Positions 23,656 to 32,154 of a DNA stretch of 64,000 nucleotides are shown here, one piece after another (positions within the stretch are counted from its first letter, which is position 1; each line of letters begins with the position of its first letter). The DNA is from CBDIDH01 sp965277595 (GTDB lineage Bacteria; Planctomycetota; Planctomycetia; Isosphaerales; Isosphaeraceae). Below the pieces are notes generated by a model. That model made no database searches. It saw nothing but the letters and a program-made list of their open reading frames with translations, and had not been told where the DNA came from. Made by a program: the position numbers and the translations under genes. Where the stretch lies: contig CBDIDH010000002.1 of the NCBI GenBank assembly GCA_965277595.1, positions 4,774,001-4,838,000 of the forward strand. Direction: 5' to 3'.

Positions 23656-24516
23656 TCAGGGAAGGAATTTCGCGCCGAGTTCGAGAGGCTCGATGCGATC
23701 GGGAGAATGAACGCGGAAGACGCGTGAGGCTCCGGGGTCGGCAACGAGAAGGGTACCGGTCGAGTCAAAGGCAAGTCCTTCGGGACGGATCAAGGGTTTG
23801 CCGCGAACCCAGGGAGTGACCGAACCCGAGGCGTCGACTGCCCAGAGCGTGGCGGTGTCGGCGTCACTGACAAGATAGCGGTCGTGCGCGGCGTCTCGCG
23901 CGAGACCGAAAGGGAAGGCGAAGGGTTTTCCTTTTTTAAGAACGCTCAGGGTGCCATCGGCCCCGAGACGAAGCAGAGCATCGGGACCGGCCGAAAGCAC
24001 CACGATCTCGCCCGAAGGTCCGACCGCGATTCCGCGAGGGGCGGCGACACGCGCGAGTTGTAAGGGTTGCTCGCCATCAGTCTTGACCTTGATCCGAAAG
24101 ACAGAGCCGAGGCGAAGGTCGCAGGCAATGAGGTCGCCCGAAGGTTCAAGGGCGAGACCCGTTGGGATCTCCAGGGCGCCCGACGTGAGCGAAACCGGGG
24201 GAGAATCGGGGCGGAGGCGGTAGATATCGCCCGCAGCGCGATCGGCCGCGTAAACAGCGCCGTCGGGTCCGATCGCCAGAGCGGTCACGGCGCGAAGGGG
24301 TGTGCGATCTTTTGGCCCCGCGGAAGCGAAGACGTCTAGGCGTCCGTCCGGAGCGCGGCGGAAGACGCCAGGCTGGCGAAGATCGGCCAGGAGAAGCGAG
24401 CCATCGGGCGCGACAGCGAGGACCGAGGGCGAGGTCAACCGAGGGGGTGGACCGGCCGCGAGAAGGCTGAAGAAGGCGACGGCCGCAAGGCAGTTACCAG
24501 GGAAACGCGAGAGCAT
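23656..24516 (-). CDS. Secreted NHL/SMP-30-like beta-propeller protein
   Basis: A 286-residue exported protein with a signal peptide (FPGNCLAAVAFFSLLAAG). The body is a chain of about six beta-propeller blades of the NHL/gluconolactonase type; each has the pattern P-x-G-L/I-A-x-x-P-x-G/D (SPSVLAVAPDGSLLLADL, VTALAIGPDGAVYAADR, PTGLALEPSGDLIACDL, PRGIAVGPSGEIVVLS, PEGLAFDSTGTLLVADPG). Such propellers usually bind ligands or proteins rather than catalyse. It is the third gene of a tightly spaced minus-strand trio (3 bases after the TPR gene), so it probably works with the TPR and UnbV-like proteins. Confidence 0.85.
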   Translation of the reverse strand: MLSRFPGNCLAAVAFFSLLAAGPPPRLTSPSVLAVAPDGSLLLADLRQPGVFRRAPDGRLDVFASAGPKDRTPLRAVTALAIGPDGAVYAADRAAGDIYRLRPDSPPVSLTSGALEIPTGLALEPSGDLIACDLRLGSVFRIKVKTDGEQPLQLARVAAPRGIAVGPSGEIVVLSAGPDALLRLGADGTLSVLKKGKPFAFPFGLARDAAHDRYLVSDADTATLWAVDASGSVTPWVRGKPLIRPEGLAFDSTGTLLVADPGASRVFRVHSPDRIEPLELGAKFLP

Positions 24517-24519
24517 GGG

Positions 24520-25773
24520 TCAGTGGCCCTTCAGGCGTTCGAGCGCGGCGAGGCTCCGGGGGTCGTCGGGCCGGGCCTTGAGCGCCAGTGCGTGCCAGGC
24601 TCGGGCCTCGTCGAGGCGGCCCATCGATTCAAGAAGATCGGCGTATTGTTGATCGAGATCGGGATGCAAGGCGCCATCGTTCAGAGTCTTGAGCGTTTGC
24701 TCGTAGAACGACCGCAAGGCACGCGTTGACTCGGTGTAAGTGCGCGCCTGCCGTTCGTGATCCCTGGCCGAGGGATCGTTGGCAAGGCGAAGGGCGCGGC
24801 CGAGGCGGTAGCGGAGCCGGGGGTCATCGGGCGTGCTTCGCAAGGCGATTTGGAAATCGCGGGCGGCGTCGGCCGGTCGATTGCGCTCCAGGGCGACCCA
24901 GCCGCGATGTCGGGCCAGGAGCGACTCGGTGGTCGGGTCGGTCTTCAACCGAAGCGATTGCAAGAGTTCTTCCACGGCATCGACCTGCCCGGCGTCTTCC
25001 AGAGCCGAGAGGAACGCGTCGGCGGCCTCGGCGTTGTCGGGATGCTCGGCGAAGGCGGCGCGGAGGTAGGTCTGGCCGAGGTCAGGCTGCCCCTCGCGGG
25101 CCAGGGCGCGACCGAGCGCCAGCGCCGAGTAAAACTCGCGCGGATTTTCGCGAACGATGGGTGTCAACCGGCGGATTACCTCGACGGACGCCGGATGATG
25201 GACATCGACACGGACGAGCGTCAGCAACGCCTGGAGCCGCGCGTGAACATTGCGTCCCGCGCGGTACTGCCTCATCGCCAGGTCGCGGATCGCCGGGGTC
25301 CGGCCCTGGATGGTCAAAAGCTCAATGAGACGGCGGGACGGTTCGTTGGCGGTCGGATCAAGCCGGATCGACTCACGCCAGGCGGCCTCGGCCTCGTCGA
25401 GCCGCCCAAGACACTCACAGAGAACGCCTTCACCATAATGACCGAGGGCGGAGAGCCGCGGGTTCTCGGCTCGGGCGCGGCGGACGAGGTTGAGCGTCTG
25501 GCGCACAGTCGCGGGGTCGACCGCGACGCCTCGGTCCAGACGATCCGCCTCGATCCGGCCGAGAAGGATCAGCGCGGTGGCGTTGCCTGGATCGACCTGA
25601 ATGCAGGATCGAACCAGGGCCTCGGCCTCGACGTCGCGCCCGGCGTCGAGCAGTTGCAAAGCCGGTTCGATCGGCGGAGGAGGGCGAAGCCGGACCCAGG
25701 TCTGCCAGGCGATCAGACCGATCGCGGCCAGAGAGACAATGCCAGTCGCCCGTTTCCAGGACGCGGACGTCAT
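24520..25773 (-). CDS. Membrane-anchored TPR protein
   Basis: A 417-residue protein with an N-terminal membrane anchor (about 8-26, ATGIVSLAAIGLIAWQTW) and about ten tetratricopeptide-like repeats over the rest, e.g. AEALVRSCIQVDPGNATALI, LDEAEAAWRESIRLDPTANE, LGQTYLRAAFAEHPDNAEAA and ARAWHALALKARPDDPRSLA. The repeats should face the periplasm and act as a scaffold. The start codon overlaps the stop of the upstream UnbV-like gene (ATGA, 25770-25773), implying translational coupling. Paired TPR and FG-GAP/UnbV proteins are frequent in planctomycetes and acidobacteria; their common role is not known. Confidence 0.85.
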   Translation of the reverse strand: MTSASWKRATGIVSLAAIGLIAWQTWVRLRPPPPIEPALQLLDAGRDVEAEALVRSCIQVDPGNATALILLGRIEADRLDRGVAVDPATVRQTLNLVRRARAENPRLSALGHYGEGVLCECLGRLDEAEAAWRESIRLDPTANEPSRRLIELLTIQGRTPAIRDLAMRQYRAGRNVHARLQALLTLVRVDVHHPASVEVIRRLTPIVRENPREFYSALALGRALAREGQPDLGQTYLRAAFAEHPDNAEAADAFLSALEDAGQVDAVEELLQSLRLKTDPTTESLLARHRGWVALERNRPADAARDFQIALRSTPDDPRLRYRLGRALRLANDPSARDHERQARTYTESTRALRSFYEQTLKTLNDGALHPDLDQQYADLLESMGRLDEARAWHALALKARPDDPRSLAALERLKGH

Positions 25774-27542
25774 CGACGGGCCTCGGCCGGTTCGCGGACA
25801 AGGTGCGTCTGATTGACGGTGGGCGTATCAAGCTGGGAAAACTCTCCGCCGGGCCATTGAATCTCAACCCGATCGACACGCTTCCGATCGCCAAGGCCGA
25901 CGAGAATTCGAGGGTCGTTGGCCGAGAGGTAGCTGCCGCCCCCCTTGACAAGGCGTTGAAAGACGCGGTCGCCCGCGATGACGGAAACTCTCGCCCCGAT
26001 GGCTGATCGGTTCGCTTTTCGGCCGATCAGGTCGAGTCGAATCCAGGACCGGGGCGCGGATTCATTACGTAAAATCGCGGGGGGACCGTCAAACCGGTTC
26101 ACGGCCAGGTCAAGCCGGCCATCATCATCCAGATCAAAAAACGAGGCGCCCCGGGCGACATGCCTTTGCGCAAAGAAGGGGCCAGGCTTGGCGACCTTCC
26201 GAAAGCGGACGCCCCCCACGTTTCGCCAGACAATGGATGGCTCGGCAAAGGGGACGTCCTGGCCGAGGGCCTTGAGGTTGTCGTCAACCTCGCCGTTGAC
26301 CGCGAGAACGTCGGGAAGGCCGTCGTTGTCGAAATCGGCGAGGGCACAACCCCAGCCGACCCACGAAAGGCTCGCCGAGATCAGACCCGCCCAGGCGCTG
26401 ACGTCCTGAAAGGAGGCGTCGGCGTGGTTTCGGTAGAGCGTGGTATACTGGCCCCGGAAGTTAGTGACGAGCAGTTCAGGCTGGCCGTCACCGTTGACGT
26501 CCTCGGCGTCAACGCCCATGCTTCCTTGAACCTCGCCAGCCTCGTTCGTCGCGGCGCCCGAGCTCTCGGTGGCGTCGCGAAAAGTGCCGTCCCCCTTGTT
26601 GAGAAAAAGAAAGTTTGGGCAGCCGTCGTTGGCGACGTAGAGGTCGGTCAGCGCGTCGCCGTTAAGGTCGGCCGCGATCACGCCGAGGCCCCTGCCGTCG
26701 GTTCGGAGAATTCCAGCCGCCGCGGTCGTGTCTTCAAAGGTGCCGTCGCCCCGGTTGCGAAAGAGATAATGACGGACCGGAGCGATCGAGTAGGGGCTGC
26801 AAAAAACGCGAATGTTTCGCGTCGCGTCGCCGCAAAAGGGCTGATGCGCCGGCTCCCAGACACCATACGCGGTGACATAAAGGTCAAGGTGTCCGTCGCC
26901 GTTGTAATCAAGGAAGGCGGCGCCGGTGGACCAGGGGGGAGCATCGAGCCCGGAACCGGCCGTTGCGTCGCGAAAGGTGCCGTCGCCGTTGTTGAGATAG
27001 AGGACGTTCGGGCCAAGGTTGGTCAGGAAGAGGTCGGGAAAGCCATCGCCGTCGGCGTCGCCAACCGCCGCGCCGTGGTTGAACCCGCGAAAGCCGACGC
27101 CCGAGGATTCGGTGACGTCGCGAAAGGTGAGATTGCCCAGGTTTCGATAGAGCCGGCAGCCGTTGGAAGAACCGGAGCGAACCGGGCCGAGGTCGCGGTT
27201 CGAGCCGAAGAAGAGGTCGTAAAGGCCGTCGCCATCATAGTCAAAGGCCGCCAGGCCGCTGCCGAAATTGCTGGGGAAGGGGCGGTCGGGGTGCATCCCG
27301 CTCTGATGCCGGAAGTCGATCGCGGCGGTGGCGGAGATGTCTCGAAATTGAATCGTCGGAGGGTCGTCGTGAACCGGCTCGGGGTACGCGAGATGGGGCC
27401 TCGGTCTGGGAATCGTTTTCGAGACCAACGTCGTGTTCACGGGGCGCGTGGGGTCGTCCGATGAGCATGCGCTGAAGACGGTCGCGGCCGCCAGGAGCGC
27501 AATGAAGAACACGGACCATCGTCGGAGATGCGACAGCGACAA
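25770..27542 (-). CDS. FG-GAP/VCBS repeat lipoprotein with ASPIC/UnbV domain
   Basis: A 590-residue predicted lipoprotein. The lipobox VFSAC follows a hydrophobic segment (SVFFIALLAAATVFSAC). The body has seven or more VCBS/FG-GAP repeats with the DYDGDGLYDLFFG, DADGDGFPDLFLTN, DYNGDGHLDLYVTAYG, DLNGDALTDLYVANDG and DVNGDGQPELLVTNF calcium-loop patterns, forming an integrin-like beta-propeller. The C-terminal about 100 residues are an ASPIC/UnbV domain (NRSAIGARVSVIAGDRVFQR, and IQWPGGEFSQL near the end). I start it at TTG 27542: GGGAG is six bases upstream and the signal peptide follows at once; the open frame extends to 27680 without such support. It is the first gene of the coupled trio with the TPR and NHL genes. 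Confidence 0.85.
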   Translation of the reverse strand: MSLSHLRRWSVFFIALLAAATVFSACSSDDPTRPVNTTLVSKTIPRPRPHLAYPEPVHDDPPTIQFRDISATAAIDFRHQSGMHPDRPFPSNFGSGLAAFDYDGDGLYDLFFGSNRDLGPVRSGSSNGCRLYRNLGNLTFRDVTESSGVGFRGFNHGAAVGDADGDGFPDLFLTNLGPNVLYLNNGDGTFRDATAGSGLDAPPWSTGAAFLDYNGDGHLDLYVTAYGVWEPAHQPFCGDATRNIRVFCSPYSIAPVRHYLFRNRGDGTFEDTTAAAGILRTDGRGLGVIAADLNGDALTDLYVANDGCPNFLFLNKGDGTFRDATESSGAATNEAGEVQGSMGVDAEDVNGDGQPELLVTNFRGQYTTLYRNHADASFQDVSAWAGLISASLSWVGWGCALADFDNDGLPDVLAVNGEVDDNLKALGQDVPFAEPSIVWRNVGGVRFRKVAKPGPFFAQRHVARGASFFDLDDDGRLDLAVNRFDGPPAILRNESAPRSWIRLDLIGRKANRSAIGARVSVIAGDRVFQRLVKGGGSYLSANDPRILVGLGDRKRVDRVEIQWPGGEFSQLDTPTVNQTHLVREPAEARR

Positions 27543-28161
27543 AGGCGACTCCCGAAGCGTTTGACCTGGTCCCTTTCGACACCTTCCCGACGCGTCGAGC
27601 TGGAACCAAACCGATTGGAGACGGGTGCCTTCATGGTACCGTCCGCGACAAACCGGTCCAAGGCGTCTCAGAAGGAACATCCGAGTCGAAGCTGTCGCTC
27701 TTACAGAAGATCGATTAAGGAATTTCGGGACAAAGCAGGGTAACCTTCAAGGTTCTCGCCAGGGATTCTAGAGTTGCGGGGTGTCGGCCGCGTCATTTTG
27801 ATCTCAACCTGCTCAAGAAACCTCGGCCTGACGGACGCATTCTGACATGCGATTTGCAGCAATTTCCGACGTCCGCGCTAACCTCAAGAGCCGTGCCATC
27901 ATGCTCGTTTGATGGCTTGAAAAATCCTGGGAATAGAGTTGACAACCCTTGGGGGCAGGAAGAGAATCTGGGCTTACCTCTTTAGAAATCAATCAAAATT
28001 CGGGTCGCCAAGGGCCCGAAACGCCCAGGATGTTCGGTAGGTCGTCATTCTTGTTGATATTCGCGCACGGAATCAACGGCGTTGCTAGGGTGTCTTCAGG
28101 ATGCGGAGGCCCTCTTTGGATGCTCACGCCGTTTTCAGTTCTTTTTCAGAAAGGATTTTGC
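27543..28161. other. Intergenic region with a possible gene remnant
   Basis: About 600 bases between divergent genes. At 27847-27912 (plus strand) a 21-codon frame reads MRFAAISDVRANLKSRA before stopping; it resembles the first strand and loop of a calcineurin-like metallophosphoesterase (M-R-I-A-x-I-S-D-I/V-x-x-N-L) and may be a decayed N-terminus. A TTGACA at 27939-27944 could serve the small lipoprotein gene, but no clear -10 is seen. Nothing else was found. Confidence 0.35.
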
Positions 28162-28347
28162 ATGAGTCTGGAGCGTTCTTTTCTATGTGCCTCGATCCTG
28201 GCCTCGTTCCTGTGCGTGGCCCCGGGATGCACCAGCGAGGAGCCGGGAAAGGTTACTGGTCCGGTCGATACCTCGCATGCATTCAAGAGTTCGGATGAGG
28301 CGGCCGAAGCTCAGAGGAAGATGCCCGACACGCTCAAAAAGCCTTGA
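28162..28347 (+). CDS. Small lipoprotein upstream of DUF1559 genes
   Basis: A 61-residue protein. Residues 1-23 are a lipoprotein signal peptide with lipobox VAPGC, so the mature protein is a 39-residue acylated peptide rich in charged residues (TSEEPGKVTGPVDTSHAF). AAGGA lies six bases before ATG 28162. It ends in PDTLKKP and is followed by a strong terminator, then by two DUF1559 genes. Small lipoproteins of this size next to DUF1559 genes recur in planctomycetes, which suggests a link with pseudopilin export or anchoring, but this is only association. The longer open frame to 27949 lacks support. Confidence 0.75.
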   Translation: MSLERSFLCASILASFLCVAPGCTSEEPGKVTGPVDTSHAFKSSDEAAEAQRKMPDTLKKP

Positions 28348-28366
28348 ACCCCCCGCGCTGATTTTG

Positions 28367-28400
28367 GACGGGCCGCGGAAACTCGGCCCGTCATCTATAT
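28367..28400 (+). terminator. Rho-independent terminator after the small lipoprotein gene
   Basis: GACGGGCCG (28367-28375) and CGGCCCGTC (28384-28392) form a perfect nine-base stem with an eight-base loop, followed by ATCTATATTTTTAT. It separates the lipoprotein gene from the tandem DUF1559 genes; partial read-through is possible. Confidence 0.85.
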
Positions 28401-28453
28401 TTTTATCTTCTTGACTATTCCAGTCGCGTCATTTTATTGTCGGAGTTCCTCTC

Positions 28454-29452
28454 ATGCGAATTCGTCGCGGTTTTACCTTGATCGAGCTGTTGGTGGTCAT
28501 TGCGATCATCGCCGTGCTCATCGCGCTGCTCTTGCCCGCCGTTCAGGCGGCGCGTGAGGCAGCCCGGCGGAGCCAGTGCGTGAACAACCTCAAGCAGTTC
28601 GGGCTGGCCATTCACAATTATATCTCCAGCAACGATTGCATTCCACCAGGAGGTGATAACAATACCGCCTGGAACAATGAGTCGATGAAGTGCCGCCTGC
28701 TCCCTTTCATGGAGCTGACCGCGGCCTACAACGCCCTGAACTTCAACTTCGGCGTGTACAACGACAACGGCAACGGCCTTATCTACAACGCGACCGTCAT
28801 CGGCATGCAGGTCAACACGTTCGTCTGCCCGTCTGATACGAACCCGGGGAACCTCAATAACATCGCAATCGTGAACACGCCAAACGGTGTGACCAACTAC
28901 GCGACGAACAACGGGACCAACCGCAACTACACCAACGCCTACACCAATGGCGCCACCTGGTATCTGGGCGGCAACGGCAACGTCGGCATCAAGCTCACCC
29001 TGGCGAGCGTCACCGACGGCACGAGCAACACCGCCATGATGAGCGAGTACGTCAAGGGCACGGCTGGCCAGAACAAGCTCGGCCTCAACATCACCTGGAC
29101 CGCCACCCTTAGCAACAACGGGACAGCGGCCAACCCGAACCTGGCCGACGCCCAGGCGTGCCAGGCGTCAACCACGACCAACTGGGACTACAAGGGTGAG
29201 TACTGGACCTGCCAGGACTCGGGCCGCGGAGGAACGTATAGCCACGTCTGCACCCCCAACACAAAGTCCTGTGGCACTCCCGGCAACGCCTGGGAGGTAG
29301 GCCCGGCTCCCAGCTCGTGGCACAGTGGCGGCGTGAACATGCTATTCCTCGACGGGTCGGTCAAGTTCATCAAGAACAGCATCCAGTACACCACCTGGAC
29401 AGCGATCGGAACGGTTGGTGGTAACGAAGTTATTGACGCTAGTTCCTTGTAG
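28454..29452 (+). CDS. DUF1559 prepilin-like protein, tandem copy 1
   Basis: A 332-residue DUF1559 protein. The prepilin leader is five residues (MRIRRG) with cleavage expected before FTLIELLVVIAIIAVLIALL; LPAVQAAREAARRSQCVNNL follows. The globular part is Asn/Thr-rich (NYATNNGTNRNYTNAYTNG) with a Cys pair in CLLP-like and VCPSDTNPG positions, and ends with WHSGGVNMLFLDGSVKFIKN. It is followed after 18 bases by a close paralogue (29471), so the pair are probably co-transcribed. The DNA of the two is nearly identical over the first 400 and last 200 bases. Predicted to be processed by prepilin peptidase and placed at the cell surface. Confidence 0.93.
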   Translation: MRIRRGFTLIELLVVIAIIAVLIALLLPAVQAAREAARRSQCVNNLKQFGLAIHNYISSNDCIPPGGDNNTAWNNESMKCRLLPFMELTAAYNALNFNFGVYNDNGNGLIYNATVIGMQVNTFVCPSDTNPGNLNNIAIVNTPNGVTNYATNNGTNRNYTNAYTNGATWYLGGNGNVGIKLTLASVTDGTSNTAMMSEYVKGTAGQNKLGLNITWTATLSNNGTAANPNLADAQACQASTTTNWDYKGEYWTCQDSGRGGTYSHVCTPNTKSCGTPGNAWEVGPAPSSWHSGGVNMLFLDGSVKFIKNSIQYTTWTAIGTVGGNEVIDASSL

Positions 29453-29470
29453 TCCCCAGGGAGAGAACGA

Positions 29471-30493
29471 ATGAGACCCCCGCGTCGTCGCCCGCACGGT
29501 TTCACCTTGATCGAGTTGCTTGTCGTCATCGCGATCATCGCCGTGCTCATCGCCTTGCTCTTGCCCGCCGTGCAGGCCGCCCGAGAGGCCGCGCGGCGGA
29601 GCCAATGCGTGAACAACCTCAAGCAGTTCGGGCTGGCCATTCACAATTATATCTCCAGCAACGACTGCATTCCGCCAGGGGGTAATAACAATACCGCCTA
29701 CAACAATGAGTCGATGAAGTGCCGCCTTCTCCCCTTCATGGAACTGACCGCGGCCTACAACGCGCTGAACTTCAACGTCGGCGTGTACGGCGACAGCGGC
29801 CTCGGCCTCATCTACAACGCGACCGTCATCGGCATGCAGGTCAATACGTTCGTCTGCCCGTCTGACACAAACCCGGGGAACCTCAACAACGTCGCGATCG
29901 TGAACACGCCAAACGGCGTGACCAACTACGCGTCGAACAGCGGGACAAACCGCAACTACACCAACAACTACACCAACGGAGCCACCTGGTATCTGGGCGG
30001 CAACGGCAACGTCGGCATCAAGCTCACCCTGGCGAGCGTCACCGACGGCACGAGCAACACCGCCATGATGAGCGAGTACGTCAAGGGAACGGCCGGGCAG
30101 TACAAGCTTGGCAACAACCTACTCTGGAAGTACACCTGGGGCGCTAATACCACAGCGGCCAACCCGAACTTGGCCGACGCCCAGGGCTGCCAGGCGAGCA
30201 CGGCGACCGGCTGGGACTACAAGGGCGAGTACTGGACGAATCAGGACGCCGGAAGAGGCGGAACGTATAGTCACGTTACGACGCCCAACGCCAAGTCCTG
30301 CGGCGATGTCAACGGCAACGCCAGGTCGGGCTGGGAAGCCTGCGCGGGTCCAAGCTCGTGGCATAGTGGTGGCGTGAACATGCTGTTCCTTGACGGATCG
30401 GTCAAGTTCATCAAGAACAGCATCCAGTTCACGACCTGGACCGGGATCGGTACGATCGGCGGCGGTGAGGTTGTCGACGCCAGCTCGTACTGA
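29471..30493 (+). CDS. DUF1559 prepilin-like protein, tandem copy 2
   Basis: A 340-residue paralogue of the preceding gene. The leader differs (MRPPRRRPHG), then the same FTLIELLVVIAIIAVLIALL helix and nearly the same sequence to about residue 215. Differences concentrate at residues about 220-300: WKYTWGANTTAANPN replaces WTATLSNNGTAANPN, and GDVNGNARSGWEACAG gives eight extra residues before the shared WHSGGVNMLFLDGSVKFIKN. GGGAGAG lies six bases before the start. The pair arose by recent tandem duplication and has since diverged in what may be an exposed loop. A terminator at 30552 closes the unit. Confidence 0.93.
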   Translation: MRPPRRRPHGFTLIELLVVIAIIAVLIALLLPAVQAAREAARRSQCVNNLKQFGLAIHNYISSNDCIPPGGNNNTAYNNESMKCRLLPFMELTAAYNALNFNVGVYGDSGLGLIYNATVIGMQVNTFVCPSDTNPGNLNNVAIVNTPNGVTNYASNSGTNRNYTNNYTNGATWYLGGNGNVGIKLTLASVTDGTSNTAMMSEYVKGTAGQYKLGNNLLWKYTWGANTTAANPNLADAQGCQASTATGWDYKGEYWTNQDAGRGGTYSHVTTPNAKSCGDVNGNARSGWEACAGPSSWHSGGVNMLFLDGSVKFIKNSIQFTTWTGIGTIGGGEVVDASSY

Positions 30494-30551
30494 CGTCAAC
30501 CTGGTAACCATCGAGACATTCCCTGGGTTTCCATCAACCCATGCGAAGATC

Positions 30552-30592
30552 AAAAGGCCACCGTGGGGGGATGCCCCCGCAGTGGCCTTTTT
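30552..30592. terminator. Bidirectional rho-independent terminator
   Basis: AAAAGGCCACCGTGGGGG (30552-30569) pairs with the CCCCCGCAGTGGCCTTTTT side (30574-30592), one mismatch, three-base loop. It has T5 on the plus strand and T4 on the minus strand. It serves the DUF1559 pair and possibly the convergent cytochrome/WD40 gene that ends at 30638. Confidence 0.88.
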
Positions 30593-30637
30593 CGTTGCTC
30601 CCGAGAATACCGCCTCGGTCAACGAACAGAAACTCGT

Positions 30638-32017
30638 CTATCGGGCCGGAGCGGGCCAGTAGTGCAAGACGCCCGCGGCGTCGCCCGCGATCAGGGTCTT
30701 GCCGTTGAATCCGACAACGACCTGAAGCGGAAGGGCGTCGGGAAGTTCAAACGCGGCGAGGGGATGCCCCGCGCCATCCCAGAAGCGGACGACCCGGTCA
30801 CGACCGGTCGAGAGCAGGCGGCCGTCGGGGCTGAAGGCCACCGAAAGGACACCGCCAGGCAGCTTTCCATAAACGCGCGTCTTTGGATGCGGGCGATGGG
30901 GGGCGTCAAGCGTCGATGCGGGCCAACCAGCCTGGGCGTCCCAGAGGATCAGCTTGCCGTCTTCCGAGCCGGTCGCGAGGACTTCGCTATCGGTCCGCCA
31001 GGCCAGCGCGGGGACGGAATCCTTGTGTTCCGAGAGGCTCAGGAGAATGCCGCCGGTCGAGGCTTCCCAGAGATGAACCGCGCCCACGCGGTCAGCCGAG
31101 GCGAGCCGGCGGCCATCGGGGCTGAACGCCAAGGCGGTGATCCAGTCGGTATGCTTGTCGATCTTGTAGGCGAGCCGGCCGTCACGCGTCGAGTAAACCT
31201 TGACGATCTTGCCAGGGCCACCGATCGCCAGCCAATTCTGGTCGGGGCTCAGGTCGGCCGCGAGAATGCTATCGACCTCGTCGCCGATCTCGGCGAGCCT
31301 TCGTCCCGTGCGGACGTCGAAAAGCACGGCCTTACCCGAGCGCACCGGTTGCCCTCCAGCCGCCATCAAGACCCGGCCGTCGCGATTGAACCGAAGCACA
31401 AAGGGCGTCCCTTCCGGAAACGCGAGGGTGCCGAGCAGGGCTTGCGTCTCGGCCTGATAGAGCAAGATCCGTTCACTTCCGGCGACCGCGAGGAGGGGTG
31501 CGCGAGGGCTCTCGGCCAGCGCGGTGACCGGGTGCGGACGCCTTGGCGCGGGGAGGTCGACCGCTGGAAGCGACTCGGGCATAGCGCCTGGGCCGGTCGT
31601 CGGTTCATTCGCGGCGGTCGGATGAAAGTCGAGGTTCCTCCGGCCCGACGCCGCCGAGGCGCTACCGGCCGACTCGCGCAAGCCCTGTTCGATCCAGGCC
31701 CGGATGATGGCGACCTGGGCGTCGGCAATTTTGGGGCTCTTCGGCGGCATCGGCGCCGCATCTCCTTCGTGGGCGAGAGCCTGATAGAGGACACTTCCCC
31801 CCGGTCTTCCCGTTTCCACCACGGCGCCGCCGCTTCCTCCCTTGAGAAGGTTGGCATAAGACTGCATGTTCAGGCCCGACTTTTGCTCGTCGTCGCCGTG
31901 GCACTTGAAGCAATGCTCGCGCAAGATTGGCTTAACATGATCCTCATACGTGACCGTCTTCGGCGTCTCGGCCGCGGCGGCGAGGGCGAGCAAAACGATC
32001 GGGCTCGTGATGTTCAT
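30638..32017 (-). CDS. Planctomycete cytochrome C-type domain plus WD40 propeller protein
   Basis: A 459-residue exported protein. A short hydrophobic N-terminus (MNITSPIVLLALAAAA) is followed by a PSCyt1-type c-cytochrome domain (about 22-115) with the heme-binding motif CFKCH at 36-40 and likely axial Met in AAPMPPKSP. A linker leads to a WD40 beta-propeller of seven blades (about 160-459; e.g. DWITALAFSPDGRRLASADR, VPALAWRTDSEVLATGSEDG, LSVAFSPDGRLLSTGRDR). The start is Met 32017; the frame continues upstream to 32107 through the 7-bp tandem repeat, which is not coding. It is the last gene of the DUF1501-PPC-DUF1549/1553 cluster, a combination almost confined to planctomycetes and relatives, of unknown biochemical role. 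Confidence 0.88.
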   Translation of the reverse strand: MNITSPIVLLALAAAAETPKTVTYEDHVKPILREHCFKCHGDDEQKSGLNMQSYANLLKGGSGGAVVETGRPGGSVLYQALAHEGDAAPMPPKSPKIADAQVAIIRAWIEQGLRESAGSASAASGRRNLDFHPTAANEPTTGPGAMPESLPAVDLPAPRRPHPVTALAESPRAPLLAVAGSERILLYQAETQALLGTLAFPEGTPFVLRFNRDGRVLMAAGGQPVRSGKAVLFDVRTGRRLAEIGDEVDSILAADLSPDQNWLAIGGPGKIVKVYSTRDGRLAYKIDKHTDWITALAFSPDGRRLASADRVGAVHLWEASTGGILLSLSEHKDSVPALAWRTDSEVLATGSEDGKLILWDAQAGWPASTLDAPHRPHPKTRVYGKLPGGVLSVAFSPDGRLLSTGRDRVVRFWDGAGHPLAAFELPDALPLQVVVGFNGKTLIAGDAAGVLHYWPAPAR

Positions 32018-32073
32018 GGAGCGTTTCGGTCCCTGGCGAGTCGGTCGATCGCGTAGAGCGGCGAGGGGTTGAA

Positions 32074-32145
32074 GGGCAAAGGGCAAAGGGCAAAGGGCAA
32101 AGGGCAAAGGGCGATTTTGACCTGTGTTCTTTGTCCTTTCCCCTC
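32074..32145. repeat. Heptameric tandem repeat (GGGCAAA x5) with partial complementary arm
   Basis: Five perfect GGGCAAA units occupy 32074-32108, followed by GGGCGA. About 20 bases later TTCTTTGTCCTTTCCCC (32127-32143) can pair with them. It lies in the 137-base gap between the DUF1549/1553 gene and the WD40 gene. The repeat unit is the complement of the CTTTGGC/CTTTGTC type at 23518-23563. Confidence 0.9.
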
Positions 32146-32154
32146 TGGGGCGTG

